From: Mallotus nudiflorus
Taxonomy: Eukaryota; Streptophyta; Magnoliopsida; Malpighiales; Euphorbiaceae
NCBI GenBank assembly: GCA_947683625.1
Contig: CANTUR010000840.1
Span: forward strand, 405,529-469,528
Length of the DNA: 64,000 nt
Reading direction: 5' to 3'
Part shown: one piece after another, positions 1 through 13,493 of the stretch
How the letters are laid out: each line of letters begins with the position of its first letter
How positions within the stretch are numbered: position 1 is the stretch's first letter
Notes under the pieces: model-generated
Told to the model about the DNA's origin: nothing
What the model saw: the letters and a program-made list of their open reading frames with translations, nothing else
Database searches by the model: none
Made by a program: the position numbers and the translations under genes

Positions 1-119
1 AGATTGATCATACAAATGATCAGCTACTAGCTAACATTAATCAGCTAACAGTTAACATTAATCAACTACTAGCTTATAACAATAGCTATCAGCTAACAAC
101 TACCAATTATATGCAATAG
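1..119. repeat. AGCTA-rich degenerate short repeats
   Basis: Short motifs of the type CAGCTA / TAGCTAAC / ACTAGCT recur through this stretch. Similar wording (TAGCTAATTA, ATCAGTTACC) resumes at about 3604-3640, to the right of the large LTR-like block. The simplest reading is one repeat or MITE split by the insertion of that block. The family is not recognised. Confidence 0.4.
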
Positions 120-561
120 TTTAGTTAAAGTCTTCAGTTATATTTTTTAAATATGTTATGACTCATATTTTTAAATTATTTTATTTTATAATGAGATATG
201 CAGCGTTAATAAGATTTGAAAATTTTATTGATTATTTTCGTTATTTGTGATTAATTATTATTATTTTATGTTTAAATGAAGTTTTCTACGTAAATATTTT
301 TATTTTAGAGACTTATTATTTTAAACATTCATTTATATTATTGCTTTATCAAAATTCATTATTTTTTAGATATTATTATTTTTATTAAAATTACGTTATT
401 GATAATATTATTATTTATTATTACATAAATGTTATTTTATGTATTATATCTATATAATATAGTTAGGGTTTGTGTATTTGTGCATGTGTGTATATTATAA
501 TGTATGTGTGTGTGTGTGTGTTTATTATTATATGTGTGAATATATATATATATATATATAT

Positions 562-600
<39 letters not shown>

Positions 601-3599
601 TTGTGTGGTGGATATTTTTTTAACATAAAGTTTTATTATTATATTATATTATTATATTATAAAGTTAATAATTCATATACATACAAATACATAAACAAAC
701 AAACTTACAAACTCAGTAACATACAAACATACATTCACGCAAACATACTGTCATCAGCCTCCCTCCTTCGCGCCATCGTCCCAATCCAAGCTCGTCTCTG
801 TGCCTCTTCAGTATCCAGCTGCTCCACTGCCTCTAGCCAACTACTCTGTCGCCCCTCTTCCTCTTCTTCGGTGCTGGTGGCTTGCAAAATTAAAAGAGAT
901 TGAAACCTTCCATTTTCGGCCAACCTCCCTTTTTCGGCCACTGTTTCTCAAGCTTCTGGTCTCTATCTACTCTCCTAGCTCTAGTGACCATGAATCCAAG
1001 CTTAGTTTGAGCTTTAATCTTCATTTTCTTGAGTTTTGATGATTTTTAATTTATGAAGCTTTAGGGTTTTTGAATTTTTTTTAAGCTTTATATTGATGAA
1101 TCTTGAAATCTTCCTTCACAAAAGTTGTTCCTAGTAGCTTAATCTACATGAATAAATTTTTGTTTGAATTTTTGGAATTTATTTTAATTTTGTAAAATTT
1201 TGAATATTTTATTATTATTATTTAATTAATTTTCGTAAATTAATTTATTTAATTATAAAATTTGTTGATTTAGTGTTTTTATGGGTTGTTATTAATTTTA
1301 GTGTTGAGATTATAATTTTTGTGATTTTTATGTAATTTTTATATTATGTCAATATTAGAAAATTATATTATAGTTGGGTTTTTGTTAAAATTATTGATTA
1401 ATAATGTGTTTTAGTTAATATTAGTAACATATATATGTTGAGAAAATAATGTTTATGCATTATATAATTTTTATAGAATTTTTTAGTAATATTAGTATAT
1501 TATGTGTATTTTTGTATTATAGGGTTAAATATGTAATTTTGTTAAGATTATAGCTAAATAATATGTTTTAGTTGGTTTTATAATTATTTAAGGTATTAAA
1601 ATTATTTTTAAACATTATTTACTATTTTTAACTAATTAATACTAATTTTCAAAAATTGTTTTCAAATAATATATTATGTATTATTTTGGTAATAAAATGG
1701 GTTTTTAGTAATTTTTAATATGTATTTAGGCTATTTTAGTTATTTGAATATATAAAGTGAATTTTTATTAATTTATATTGAATTATCGAGAAAATTGAAT
1801 TTTTAATAATATTATATTATTATTTCATGATTTTTATGTAATTATTGAGAAAATAATTATTTTTGGTGTTTTAATGTTAAATATGTAATATTTTGCTATT
1901 TTGAGGATATTTGTGTAAATTATTGATTTTTAGTATATTTATTATATTATTTGAATTTTGGTGAATTGTGGACCTTGGTTGGGAAAATTGTGTAGTTCGG
2001 AATTCCAACAAAAGGTTGTGTGGATTCTAGTTTTCGAAGTGTGTTTTTCTTGTAGGACTGTCTCTACTTTTTAGTATAGAGATGTATGTTTTACAGAGGA
2101 CGTTTAGTCAAATTTTTGATAGAATTCTCGTAAAACATGACATTAGGTCAACTTTGAAATTCTATGTTATGACATCTTAGATCGAATCTTTATAGAGCTT
2201 AAGTTAGATTTATTCTAATTTTCATTATTATTTTATTTGTTTAGTTGTGCCGAGACTGAGGCTTAGTGGACTGGGCCCGTCAGATCAGTCTTGAGGAGCG
2301 CAAACCTGTGAGTTGTTATTTTATATATACATTGCATTTAGAATGCATGTTTTAGCACATATTCATATTTTAATTGTATTTATTCATAAAGTGTTTTATT
2401 AAAATGTTTAGTATACTTTAGGTATATTTTTGATATACTTCTAAATAAATGCATGTTTGATTATTGATTTAAACTTAACATGTTTCTAGTATATTGTTGG
2501 TTTATATTCAGTATCTTTTATGATTTATTTTTAATTTATTTGATATATTTATACTCGAAATATACTTAGTTTATTTTAGGTATATTTCTAGTATATATAT
2601 GGTTTATTTTGTTATTATGAATGACATTATGCATTATTTATTTTCCTGAATGTATGTTTTATTTTAAATGAAGGATATCGATAGAACGTGCTACCTGGTG
2701 GGCAGCACTAGGATCGTGTACGTACCGGTGCGATAGATTTAGGGTTGAGTGAGGATTACTTGTGGTGAATTATGATATGATTGAGATGATTTGATTGAGC
2801 TATGATATGATTGATAGTGTAATTGCTAAAGCTTGGTTGACCAAGAGTCTCGAGGCCAATCACACAGACAGTCAGACTGCTGGAGCTCGGTTGACTTAGT
2901 GTCTCAAGGCCAATCTACTGTCCATATGGAATAAGTGAATTTATTTGGAATTAAGTAAACCTGTATGGCTAGAGTGATGTTATTGTTGATTGAGGTTGCG
3001 ATTAAATAGGGTTCTATTTGATTCTTCATAAAACTATGATTTTTTCCGTATTATTATATAATTGAATTTCAACATTTGTTTGAGTTGCTTGTATATGTAT
3101 ATTTATTATATATGAATGTTTGATTGCATTTGACATATATGAAATTCATGTATTTATATTATAACAATTCACTCAGTGAGGTCTGACTCCCCTCAGTTGA
3201 CATTTTCACAGGAGAGTTTTCTTCTTCAGACCTCAACAGTAAACCCATCAGCCGGATTTTTTCTGCCCTGGCCCTTTTATGTAAACTATCTACTTAATTT
3301 TTATATTGTACTTAGAAAACTGTGGTAGTCATATTTTGTATCATTAGTGGATTGTGTTTTATATTTACTATATGTGATTTTAATTTAGAGACCTTTCTAT
3401 GAATATTGTACTAAATATTTTGTTATTATGATATGGAAGAGATTATTTTTTTTATTACATTGGTTTGAGATTTTAATTATGGTGCATAATTTTATTTTAT
3501 ATTATTGCATGCTTTTATTTTAAGGCTTACTATGGGTTCCGAATTTAAAAAAATTTTCATTTCCTAACACTGATCATTGCCTCAGTTTGGGTTGTGACA
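120..3599 (+). mobile_element. Gypsy-type long terminal repeat (solo LTR or element edge)
   Basis: This is about 3.5 kb of non-coding sequence laid out like a long plant Ty3/gypsy LTR. There is a CT-rich leader near 750-1000 and a GC-richer block with GGGCCCGT and CAAACCTGTGAGT near 2270-2310. Near 2833-2915 two copies of GGTTGAC..GTCTC..AGGCCAAT occur. The sequence CACTCAGTGAGGTCTGACTCCCCTCAG lies near 3170, and the block ends in TTGGGTTGTGACA at 3599. The right edge is good. The left edge is tentative: AATAG occurs at 115-119 and again at 3600-3604 as a possible 5-bp target duplication, but the block would then start TTTAG instead of TG. No gag or pol is present, so a solo LTR is most likely. 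Confidence 0.5.
541..602. repeat. (TA)n(TTTA)n microsatellite
   Basis: About ten TA units run directly into about ten TTTA units. The long open frame crossing it is low-complexity and not a gene. Confidence 0.9.
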
Positions 3600-3604
3600 A
3601 ATAG

Positions 3605-4690
3605 TAGCTAATTATTTGTTAGGATACCTATCAGTTACCATTCACATCAATTTCAATTTGGAGATTTTTATAAAGAACTCCCCTTATTTAACTATAAATA
3701 TAGTTATCTATTTAAATTAAACTAAAAATTGTATTTTTTATATTTTTACAATTTTAACTTATCTTCTTCACATTTTTAATTAAAATAGCTATTTTTAAAA
3801 GACGTACAAATTTACTATACACTAGTCACGAATCCATGTGATGCATCTAAATTAATATATAACATATGATTTATCTAATTATTTTAAAATAAAATTAAAA
3901 TAAACTAATTCAACTAATTAAATTGTTTTTAAAAAAATTATAAAATATAAATAAAATAAAATAATTCAAATAAAGTAATTAAGTAGTTTTAATAAAATAG
4001 TAACTATAAATTAATTAAATAGTTTTTAATAAATTATAACTCAACTCCTTTGAATTTTAACTCTATACTTAGATGGCAAAAATCTAATTTAGTACTTTAG
4101 ATATAGCATTTATATATACATATATTAGATTATTATTTTAGAATATATATATAACTCCAAAGTCATTAAGTTCAAAATTTGACAAGTGTCATTTCTCGTA
4201 ATTCAACATTTAGCCCTAAAAGTTTATGTGTTGATTTATTAAAATTCACAATATTTTTTTATAAAAAAATATTTTAAAATACACATATTCTATTTTATGT
4301 AAAACGTTTTAATTTTATTATATCTAAAACATTATTTTTACTTCCTATAAAAATTATATCTTTTATTCTAACTAAAATATTATTTTTTTCAACTATTTTC
4401 TATTTTTCTTTTATTTTATTTATTCAACTATTATTATTACTACTATATATATATTCTTAACAAAAATAACAAAATAAAATTATTGCAATAATTTTTTAAG
4501 TTTTCATTTTCATATTTAATTAAATTATAGTTTTAATTTATTATAATTATTTAATTTAAAAAATATATACTATTTACTTTACTATTAGTTTATAATTAAT
4601 TTAACTTGATTTTATCATAATAAAAAATAATTTCCTACCCCTAAGGGAGAATAAGTGATTGTCATCGATGGGAAAATCCATTTACTTTCT
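3605..4690. other. AT-rich intergenic DNA
   Basis: Very AT-rich with short homopolymers and dinucleotide runs. No coding frame, RNA gene or clear repeat boundary was seen. Confidence 0.6.
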
Positions 4691-5452
4691 CATGTAAAAT
4701 TTTAATGAAACAAACATTAAGAATACAACTCCTAAAAGGAAACAAAGCCTGGAGTTCTAAATTTATTCAAGACATGAGCAGTAATACTAATGGCGATGAG
4801 GCTACATAAATATGCTTCAAAATTCCAGAACTGAACTAAATTAACCATCAAGTATCAATGGTTTCTATACATTTTAGCAAAGAAATGAGGTAAATACAGA
4901 AACAAATCTGCATCTTCTAAAATCCAAACTTCACCATTTCTGCAATGGGGATTCGTTGGTCGATCACAGGATCAGTATCCTGGCCAGCTGCAACAGAGTG
5001 ACACAGGTTTTCTCTCAACTTCAGACTATAATATAAAACTCAGAAAGAGAAGAACAATACAAACCTTCATCCACATATGTTATTCAACAACATTATCAAT
5101 CTGAGCAAACTTACTATAACTCAAATTACAAGGTTTATTTTTTGATACAGACAAGCACAAAGTTCAGTTAAGATTCAAAAGAATCCCAAAAATGGTTTGT
5201 GTATACATATAAACAGATAAAAGAAAACACTTTTTACTTCATTTCACTCTCAGTCTAAGCAATACCAAACCCTGATAAATTACAAAATATACTCACATGG
5301 CATCAACACCAAAGGCCTTATTGTGTATGGGGAGCTGCCTACACATTCTTTACACTCATTTTCTTTACTTTCTTCTTTGTTGCCTTAGCTGCAGACTTCA
5401 ATTTGAACTTGCTCAAAGTCTTGAACTGTGTGTGCTTGGTACTCCTGTGAGA
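4690..5452 (-). other. 3' flank / probable 3' UTR of the CIP7-like gene
   Basis: This follows the CIP7-like stop codon on the minus strand and is less AT-rich than the intergenic DNA beyond it. Two exon-like pieces are visible on the minus strand. One begins after an acceptor (CTCACAG) at about 5444. The other is 4987-4917, which follows a good acceptor (CTGTTGCAG) and stays open for 22 codons to a TAG. They could form a spliced 3' UTR or an alternative C-terminus. No clean polyadenylation signal could be fixed by eye. Confidence 0.35.
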
Positions 5453-8400
5453 TCAATGCACCGCAGAGGTTCGACTTTTTTTTCCAAACAGAAGAAGCTT
5501 TCTAAACCCTCTAGCAGCTTTAGGCGAGGTGTCATCACTGTTCCACTTCTTCCTTGAGTGGACTGTCTCTGGACTTATATGAATAGCTGGTGGGGTTGAT
5601 ATTTCTATCTCAGATCTTCCGGGCAAAGGGAGATTTTCAATCCTTCCGCCATTATCTGTGATATTCTCAGCAGAAAGGTCCAAGACCTTAATTGGTAATT
5701 CTGGCACAGGATGTGTCACCATTTCCAAGGTATGTGACCCATGATTATCTGAAGTCTTTATGCCTTCACAAGTGATTGGAGCTGCTATAGATAGTCCTTC
5801 ATCATCACCTTTTAGGTGATTCTGTTTTTCATATGAGTCAACATGGAGTGAACTACCACTATAGGCCTTATCATCCGAAGCATCTCTTTCTGAAACCATA
5901 TCTCTTCCGTTACCATCCATTGAGGTAATGCTGTGTAAATCCTTAATGTCTTTAAATTCCTCAATGGTAACATTGGACTGAGAGACTTGGCTAGGTGGTG
6001 CCTCTGCTGGCTTCTCTGCTGTAGTCACCTTGCTTTCCTTTTCTAAAGAGACGTCAGTTTTTGTTGCAATTTTTGGATTGGGTTTCTTATTGTCAGCAGA
6101 AGCAGTTTTCTGCGCCACACTGTTTGCTTTCAATGGTGCCTTTTTGGGTTGGGCAGGTTTTGATTGAGCTGATTCCACTTTTGGTGCTGTTCGAGAAGTG
6201 GCAAGACGATCTATGGTGGAACTCCTAAAGACTGCCTTCTTAGTCTCTTGGCTTGATGATTGAGTTTTAGGCTCTGCATTCTTAGATAAAGTTGCAGTGG
6301 AAGGTTTTTTAGCTGGCATCCTCTTGGATGTCACCGAACCATTGCCTGCAGCACTCCTCTCAGCAATTCTTTTTTGCCGTTGAAGCAATAATTCCTCCAT
6401 TCTCTTTCTGTTCTCTTTTTCCTGGATGAAAGGAAGAAAAAAAAAAAGAAAATTCAGCGTGGAGAAAAAGGAAAAGAAATAAGAAGAGAATAGCAAAACA
6501 GGAAACATTACAAGAAAATCCAATGATTTCATCCTGTTACAAGAAAATCAAATGATTTCATCCTGTGTGTCCTTATCGCCTTGTGAATTACAATACATAT
6601 GATTTGATGTTCAATGGAACAATTATGTGCTTCCTCATCCTCCAGTTCCCATAAAGGGATTAAACAAAAGAGAAAATGGTCAGTGACAAAACCATTGAAA
6701 AGCATGTTCTCTTCTTATCTGTAGTTCATTCAGATAAAAAGGAAGTAACTTAAAGCCAGTTAAATACCTTGGGAGATTTGCTCTTCTGAATGGTTGTTCT
6801 GCCTGCAGGAGTTGGCTTCTTGGTCCTTGACATCAGGTCAGGTTTGCCTTTTGTAAGAGAACCATTTGCAGCTTTTGATCTTGCTTCTTTACCAGAAAGT
6901 TTTCCACTAGTTTTACCATTAGTGCCCTTACCATTAGCAAGAGGCTTATCTTCAGCATCATTTTTTTCAAGGCCAGAATGTATTCTGTTGATTTCAGCAG
7001 ATAAAGGGCCGTTCTCATGATCTATTTCTGGAGACCAAGATGGCATAGCATTCTCAACTGGAGAATCACGCCCAATCACCATGTAAAGGTCATCTGGTTC
7101 GTGGGTACTGAACCCTTCTGCCTTATCATGTGAAATTTCTGGTGCGCCATTCTCATAATGAGTTGCTTCAACTATATCTGCAGCCATGCTTATATCTGCC
7201 CTTAAGATAGATTCAGATTGATTGTCTACATATGATCGAGCTTGGATCATGATTGAGTCATCAACAACATCACTTTTCTTAGTCTTCTCAAAGCGGAAAT
7301 GATCATCATTCAATGACGAAGCATAATCACCATCAAATGTTCTAAGATGTATATTTTCATCCTTGTTTGCTGGCTTATCTAGCCCATTGCTGATAAACCA
7401 ATCTCCTTCTTTCTGAGTTTGGATCATCAGAGATTCAGCGGAGTGATCAGAAACTGCAGCTTTCCAGTTCCCCGATTCCTCGTTTCTGTGAGAAAATAAC
7501 ATTTCCTCATATGTGCTATCCCTTTTGTTTGTTCTAGGCTTGAGATTTTCACCAGCATCAAAGCTTTCAAGATGAAATTTACTATCATTACTAGTTTCCC
7601 TCTTTGCTGCAATAAAGGAATCATTTGAAATTGTTCGTTGCTTCCTTATTTTCTCAAATTCCAGGTTCAATGTTGAGGATCTTTCCTTCTCAAAGCTCTT
7701 AGTTATAAGGTTGTCCTGAACTGGTAAGTGTCGCTCAGTTTCAAAAGAGTCATCCGTGTCCTGCAAAAGGAGGCTCTGGAAAGCACCCCACTGGTCATTT
7801 CCTTTTTGTTCATGACTATTTGAAACTACTTTATTATCTTCCTCATTTGAACCATCTATAATGCCACGATGTGATTTCTTATGATGACGAGAGGCTGATT
7901 TATGTCGTCTCTCTAACGAACCAACAGCTTCCTCCACCTGCTGCTTGAGAACTTCTCCATCAATAAATTCATCCTCATCGGATGTCTCATCTTCTCCATC
8001 CCTCTTAGAAGTAATGTAATTAATATTGCGAATGACAACCTTTCTTGAGGACTTCTTCCCATGCTTCTTCCTTCGCACCTGCTTGCCATTCTCTGAATTA
8101 TCATCTGACTCTGTCTCTGAGTTGGAATCACTAGGCTCTGTCGAATCTTGGTTTGAACTTTCCAGCCCTTTTCTATGTGAAGACTTCTTTTTCCTGGATG
8201 ACGATTTATGCTTTTTATGGTCATCTGTTTCCCATTCACGTCCATGGCTGGAATCATCCACCTTTGGAGGCCACTGCATATTCCCTGGAAAATATGGTGG
8301 GGCCACTTGCATACCAGGAAAAAGGTAGCCTTGATATGGGGGCATTTGCTGATATACCGGTCCATGAAAATTGTGCATGTATTGAGGAAGATTGCTTGGC

Positions 8401-11176
8401 CATGGCATGGGCACCTGAGCTTTTCCCTCTGTAGATTGCACCTGTGTTGATGTTGGCAAACTACCATCTGTAAAGAACATCAACATCAAAGATCTTCCAA
8501 TAATAAATGGTTAAGCTATCTATAGCTTTCTGCTAACTTCAGGTTAAAAAAAATGTAGACAAGTAAAACAAAGTGGCACAAGTTATACTATTAAGGGCTC
8601 CAGTTAATTCAGGACTATTAAATCGCCATTACACTCAAAAGCATATCACCACTGAATCAAGATGTCATAATCTCCTGATTTTGGAAAATGGAGAGACATG
8701 GTACCTGTTTCTGAAAAGCTATTTGCAGAAAATGTGATAGATCCAAGGCTTTAAAATGTATAAAACAATTATTACGCTATTACCATTAAAGTTCTTGAAA
8801 CAAGGTTTTGATGTATGTTTGCTGCACACAACTGGTTGACCTAAATCCTTGGAGATTGAAAGGGATATCAAATGGCATAGGGTGAACATGAATCTTTTTT
8901 CATACCTTGGCTCAAGTCTACACTTCCAAGACTTGATTCAGACACTGCATCTATTGAGCCATTCTGCTTCCCAATGGAGAGACTACTTAGTTGGCTGGGA
9001 AAATTTTCCTCACCAGCAAGCACTATTCCAGAAGTTCCAAGGTATGGCAACTCCAGCCTAGCTGCCTGCATGGCTGCAATTTCATCCATCCAGAGCCGGT
9101 CTTGATTTTTTTTCTTGCATAATTCTATGAAATTTAGACATGCTTCCCTGAAATGAATCATATAAAGATATTAGTACTAACCAAGACAATGTTGAATACA
9201 ATTCTGAAGCAAACATTACAAAGAATAGATGGAGTAGAATGAATAAATTTCCCTTTAGATTATTGAAGACAAGACCAAAAAAGTCCAAGATAAACACATG
9301 CAATACAGAACTCACAAGAATATGCTCCTTTACTTTTTTTTTTGGGATCAAACTTGGCTCCTCTTCAGAGAAGAGAAGTGGCTACCGGCTATACTCTGCC
9401 TGGATCACTAATTATGACAGACACTGGCAAACTAAAATTTACATTTATATGACAACAATGATAACATCTTGATAACAAATAAAACGATGCTTTACTCTGT
9501 CACTCACCAATTACCCGTTGGAATGGCTTCTATTAGCATTTGTTGTGAGTCCTAACTTTGAGTTCAGGCAATGACAGGTGGGAAATAGTTCAATATGAGA
9601 GCAGATTTTTCACATTATACAGGCCCATAACAAAAAGACAGTGTTCTTTTGCACATGTACATGTGCCTGTGTTATGAGAATCCATGTAATTCACTCTTCG
9701 GTTACCTCAACTCAAAAAAAGCTAGTTATGGTCGATCAGAGTGATTGCTGGTATTTTTTTTATACCTTAAACGTGAAGCTCCAAAAGCATCAGCAAATGA
9801 GATAAGATCATTTATGCAGTCCAGTTCAAATCCGGTAACCAAAGCACGAGCATATGCCATAGCTTGCTCCTTGCGGAGCACAGCTTTCCTAGTTTCCAAA
9901 GCACGTTGAAGACGAATCCTGTTCATCACCCAGGGCTGAACAGTCAATACATGATCTTTTAAATGCATTCCTATGGACAGCATATTGAATTATTGAATAA
10001 GTCAACTTCAACATCAAGTAATTTACTTGGAATTGTCTTCTTGAGTTGCATCATTGCCTCCATCCTGATCACCCTTGAACTAAAATACAGCATCAGAAAA
10101 CAAATGTATATTATGATACAAGGATAGGAGGTTACATCACAAAACAACATCTTGCATATAAAATTTAACCTAATGAGATACCTTAGATGAGGCAGAGGAC
10201 TTTTGGTGATTGCTACCTGCACCTCAAAAAAATTTACAGTCAATATACAGATACAAGTCTTTCTGAACATAGATAAATCGAGAAGTTTTGTAATATTTTA
10301 CACAGAAATTTCCTGATCTTGGGTTGCGTTAACTTCACCAAGTTTTATGTGCATTTCTTGTCATTTAACAATCAAACCACAGAATGCTATAATTTTCTGT
10401 ACAGCTTTTATGTGAATTGAACAGTGGTATTTACTAGCAATCAAAATTCACAAATCAAACACCTTCTGCATCTGCATTAGACAGCTCATTTGATTGAACT
10501 GAGCTCTCAATCTGCTCTAACTCTGTCTCTATTGTCACAAATCTCTCAAGAACTTCTGGAGTGCTGACAAATCTCACAAATCTGTAATGACAAGAAAACA
10601 ATACTCAGACAGTTCAGCTACGGGATTAGTTCAATTCCAAACTAAAACAATCTAAAAATTTGTCTCGAATATCAATCTCCCAAACCCAGATCCAGAAACT
10701 AGAGACCAACAAAAAAAAAAAAAAAAAAACTTCATTTGTTTGAAGAGAAAACAAATTATTCAGCACTAAGTTGCATACTTATCAGTAACTTGCAAAGCTA
10801 ATCCAAATTCAAGGTATATATGCAAGGAAGAGGAATTGGTGAAACAATAGCTACCTCTGGAGAGTGGCCTTGGTGAACCAATAGGCATTTGAAGACTGAG
10901 GACGAAGCAAAATGGAATAGCCACCTTTAGATATCTGATCTTTAGCAGTTTTCAAGTGCAAAATGAATGGTTCTAAAAGCCCAGATGCCAATTTCTCATT
11001 TGCACCGCCAGCAAAAATCACCAGATCACATCTTCAAGAACCAATTCAACAAAACAGTATAAATACTGAGAAACAGGAGCTAGTGTGCACTTGTAGTGTA
11101 AAAGAAGAGGAATGTACCTGGTTCTGGTTGGAGTAAGCTGAAAAAGTGCATGATCAAGAAGAGTTCTTGGGTCCAT
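5453..11176 (-). CDS. CIP7: COP1-interacting protein 7-like (CIP7-like), nine exons, 1168 aa
   Basis: In Arabidopsis CIP7 is a nuclear protein that binds COP1 and promotes light-regulated gene expression. I infer the same role here from resemblance. Exons in transcript order are 11176-11118, 11031-10855, 10581-10463, 10216-10182, 10079-10027, 9918-9766, 9147-8906, 8467-6768 and 6421-5453. All introns are GT-AG and the phases join to 3507 nt. The N-terminus (MDPRTLLDHALFQLTPTRTR, then CDLVIFAGG..EKLASG) and residues 149-199 (IRLQRALETRKAVLRKEQAM, ISFADAFGASRLR) are the conserved CIP7 block. The large exon 8 holds basic clusters at about residues 364-379 and 411-422, likely nuclear signals, followed by VVIRNINYITSKRDGE. 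The final exon is Lys/Ser/Pro-rich and ends in a conserved-looking KAARGFRKLLLFGKKSR. The start is the first ATG in frame. The C-terminus is less certain because exon-like pieces follow the stop. Confidence 0.88.
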
Positions 11177-13454
11177 TGCAGTGAAAAAGAATTTCAAGAA
11201 ATCAAAAAATTCTTCTTGTTTCAGGAAAGAAAAAGAGAGGTATCAAATTATCAAAGAATCATTGTTGAACAGTTGATTGTTGAGTTAATGTTACTAAAAA
11301 TTACTTGAAAATTAAGTTTTCTAGAATTAGAATTAGAGTTCTCGGATTCTTCAGAGAAAAGGAGAGAATAACATGAAGTGGGCTTGGTGAAGAAGAAGAA
11401 ACAGAAAGAGAGAGTCGATAATATTTTGTTTTCTTGAAAGTGGGTTCCACGTGAATATGCCGACAGGAAGCTAAGAGTTTCAGAGTTTTATTACATACTG
11501 TTCTATTGTTGATGGGAATGGATCTAAGGTGGTGGGTTGATGTAACTAATGAGATTTTTGTTTTTAAATTACAAGATATTATCACACTCTAAAATATTAA
11601 ATATAAAAATAAATTTTATTCATATAAAAATTTAATTTGATGTCCGGAATAATTTAGTGATAATTTATAAAACTAATTTTCGTAAGTTTAAAAACTGTAT
11701 TAGATTTTTACTAATTTAATTTAATTTAAATAGAATTATAAAAATAATAAAAATTTTAATAAATATTTGAACACGATTGTGATGCACTAAAATTTAAATT
11801 TAAGATGTTATTTAAGTGAAATTAATTTTTTATTGGTTGATTCAATAACTATTGGTAGATAATTTAAATTATTTAATTTTTTAATTAATCGATAAATTAT
11901 TTAATAAAAATTTAAATAAGACTTTTTTTTTTGGCTGTAAAATATCTTTTCAAAGCAACTCAGTATTGTACAATTATGTGGTTTTTAGGAGATATTAAGA
12001 GATGAAAGAGAGAGTTAGTAGTTGTTGAGAAGGCAGTTTCTTTTTTTTTTTATTATTACTATTATAGGAGAAACAGAAGTGGTGAGAATGATAAATAGTA
12101 TGGAAAGAGTAAAGCTTGGACCCAAAAGGGTATAGATGAATTTATGAGAGACTATTTCAGTTTAAACAGAGATTTTAAATTCGACTCTAGATATGTAGTT
12201 ATTTTAAAATTTTTAAAATAAAATTTTGAAATTCGTTTCTGATTAAGTAGAAATTAGTTTGAATATGATACATATTTAAAGATGTCTTCCACAATTGGAA
12301 TCCTCACATATACTTTGTGTTTAAAATAAATAAATAAATAAATAAAGCTTGGGACGGAAGAGAAAACAGAAGTGAGGTGAGGTGGTTTCTTGTGTTTGCT
12401 TTGCTTGGCTAAGCAATTTCTGTCAATTGGTATATGTAATTTATCATGCAAATTCACACACACCACCTGATGATGATAAAGCAGACTGAAGATGTGGCAA
12501 AGAATAAAAACTGTGATGTTCTTTAATAACTGCCTCAAACTCTCTTGTGTTCCATTCCTCAACAAGCAAGAAAATTTAAAAGAAAATAAACAAATTTATG
12601 AAACCCCGAATGCCATAAGTAAAATTTTATCTTTAAATTTTTTTATAATTAATATTTATTCATAAATTTAATTATATTTATTTTTATTTTTAAATGTTAT
12701 ATTATTGATTTTTAAATTTTTATTTTTATTTTTCGTACAATCTTTAATTTTTTTTAAAAAAATTTCCGTTCAACTCATAAAATATTATAACAAACCAATG
12801 CATAATTGTATATACGCACATGAAGGTAGGATAAGGTTGCATTGCATGGGGACTTGTGCATTTAATGGACAAACGTGATTTCTCTCTTTTTTTTTTTTTT
12901 TTTTTTGAACGATAATTTCTCTCATTTCAGGTATCTATTTTACAATCTACTTGCATTTATTGACACATGATTTTGTTAGGAAGGAGTTAACAAGAGTTCA
13001 ATTCAATTTAATTGTAGTAAAATAATACTATCAATTTTTGATATAATTTCATTTTTCTCTTTCAAAATGCTTTGTCTTTGTCAAAGCAACTATAAATATA
13101 TATATATATATATATTTTTATCAAGCGATCACCTGTTAATATGTGTCACAATTGTTAGTTTGTTTGTTGTTAACAGGAGAAGAGAAAGTCTAGTCTAATG
13201 GCTGAGGTGAAGGTCTTGAAATTTTAAATTCCAATCTCAAATTCTGATTTGGTCATATTTGAAATAAATTATAAATATTTTAAATATATAAATATTTTAA
13301 ATATGAATAATTTATTTTCAAAAAATACTTATTAAATTAATCAATGTACTTTATATATTTTTTTAACTTGAAAGGGAAGTGAACCCACAATTTTTAATAT
13401 CATAAATTTTTTTTTAATGATTTATTTGATTATCCAACCTCCAGATTTAGTTTC

Positions 13455-13456
<2 letters not shown>
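11177..13456. other. Gene-free AT-rich DNA upstream of the CIP7-like gene
   Basis: The first ~250 bp holds the 5' UTR/promoter of the minus-strand CIP7-like gene, rich in GA runs on the plus strand (about 11340-11420), but no clear TATA box was placed. Beyond it lie poly-T and (AAAT)n tracts (about 12323-12345) and a (TA)n run near 13098. No convincing gene was found. Confidence 0.5.

Positions 13457-13490
<34 letters not shown>
13457..13490. repeat. (TA)n microsatellite
   Basis: Seventeen TA units with no interruption. Confidence 0.95.

Positions 13491-13493
<3 letters not shown>

Noticed and set aside
472..903. 143-codon plus-strand frame
   Set aside because: It is made mostly of GTGTGT, TA and TTTA microsatellite and has no domain. 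It lies within the LTR-like block.
6790..8450. Several plus- and minus-strand frames inside the CIP7-like exon 8
   Set aside because: They are shadows of the long minus-strand exon, with no codon logic or domains of their own.
13184..13330. SINE-like sequence (CTAATGGCTGAGGT, later AATTCCAATCTC)
   Set aside because: The two pieces only weakly resemble tRNA A and B boxes, and no poly-A/T tail or target duplication was found.
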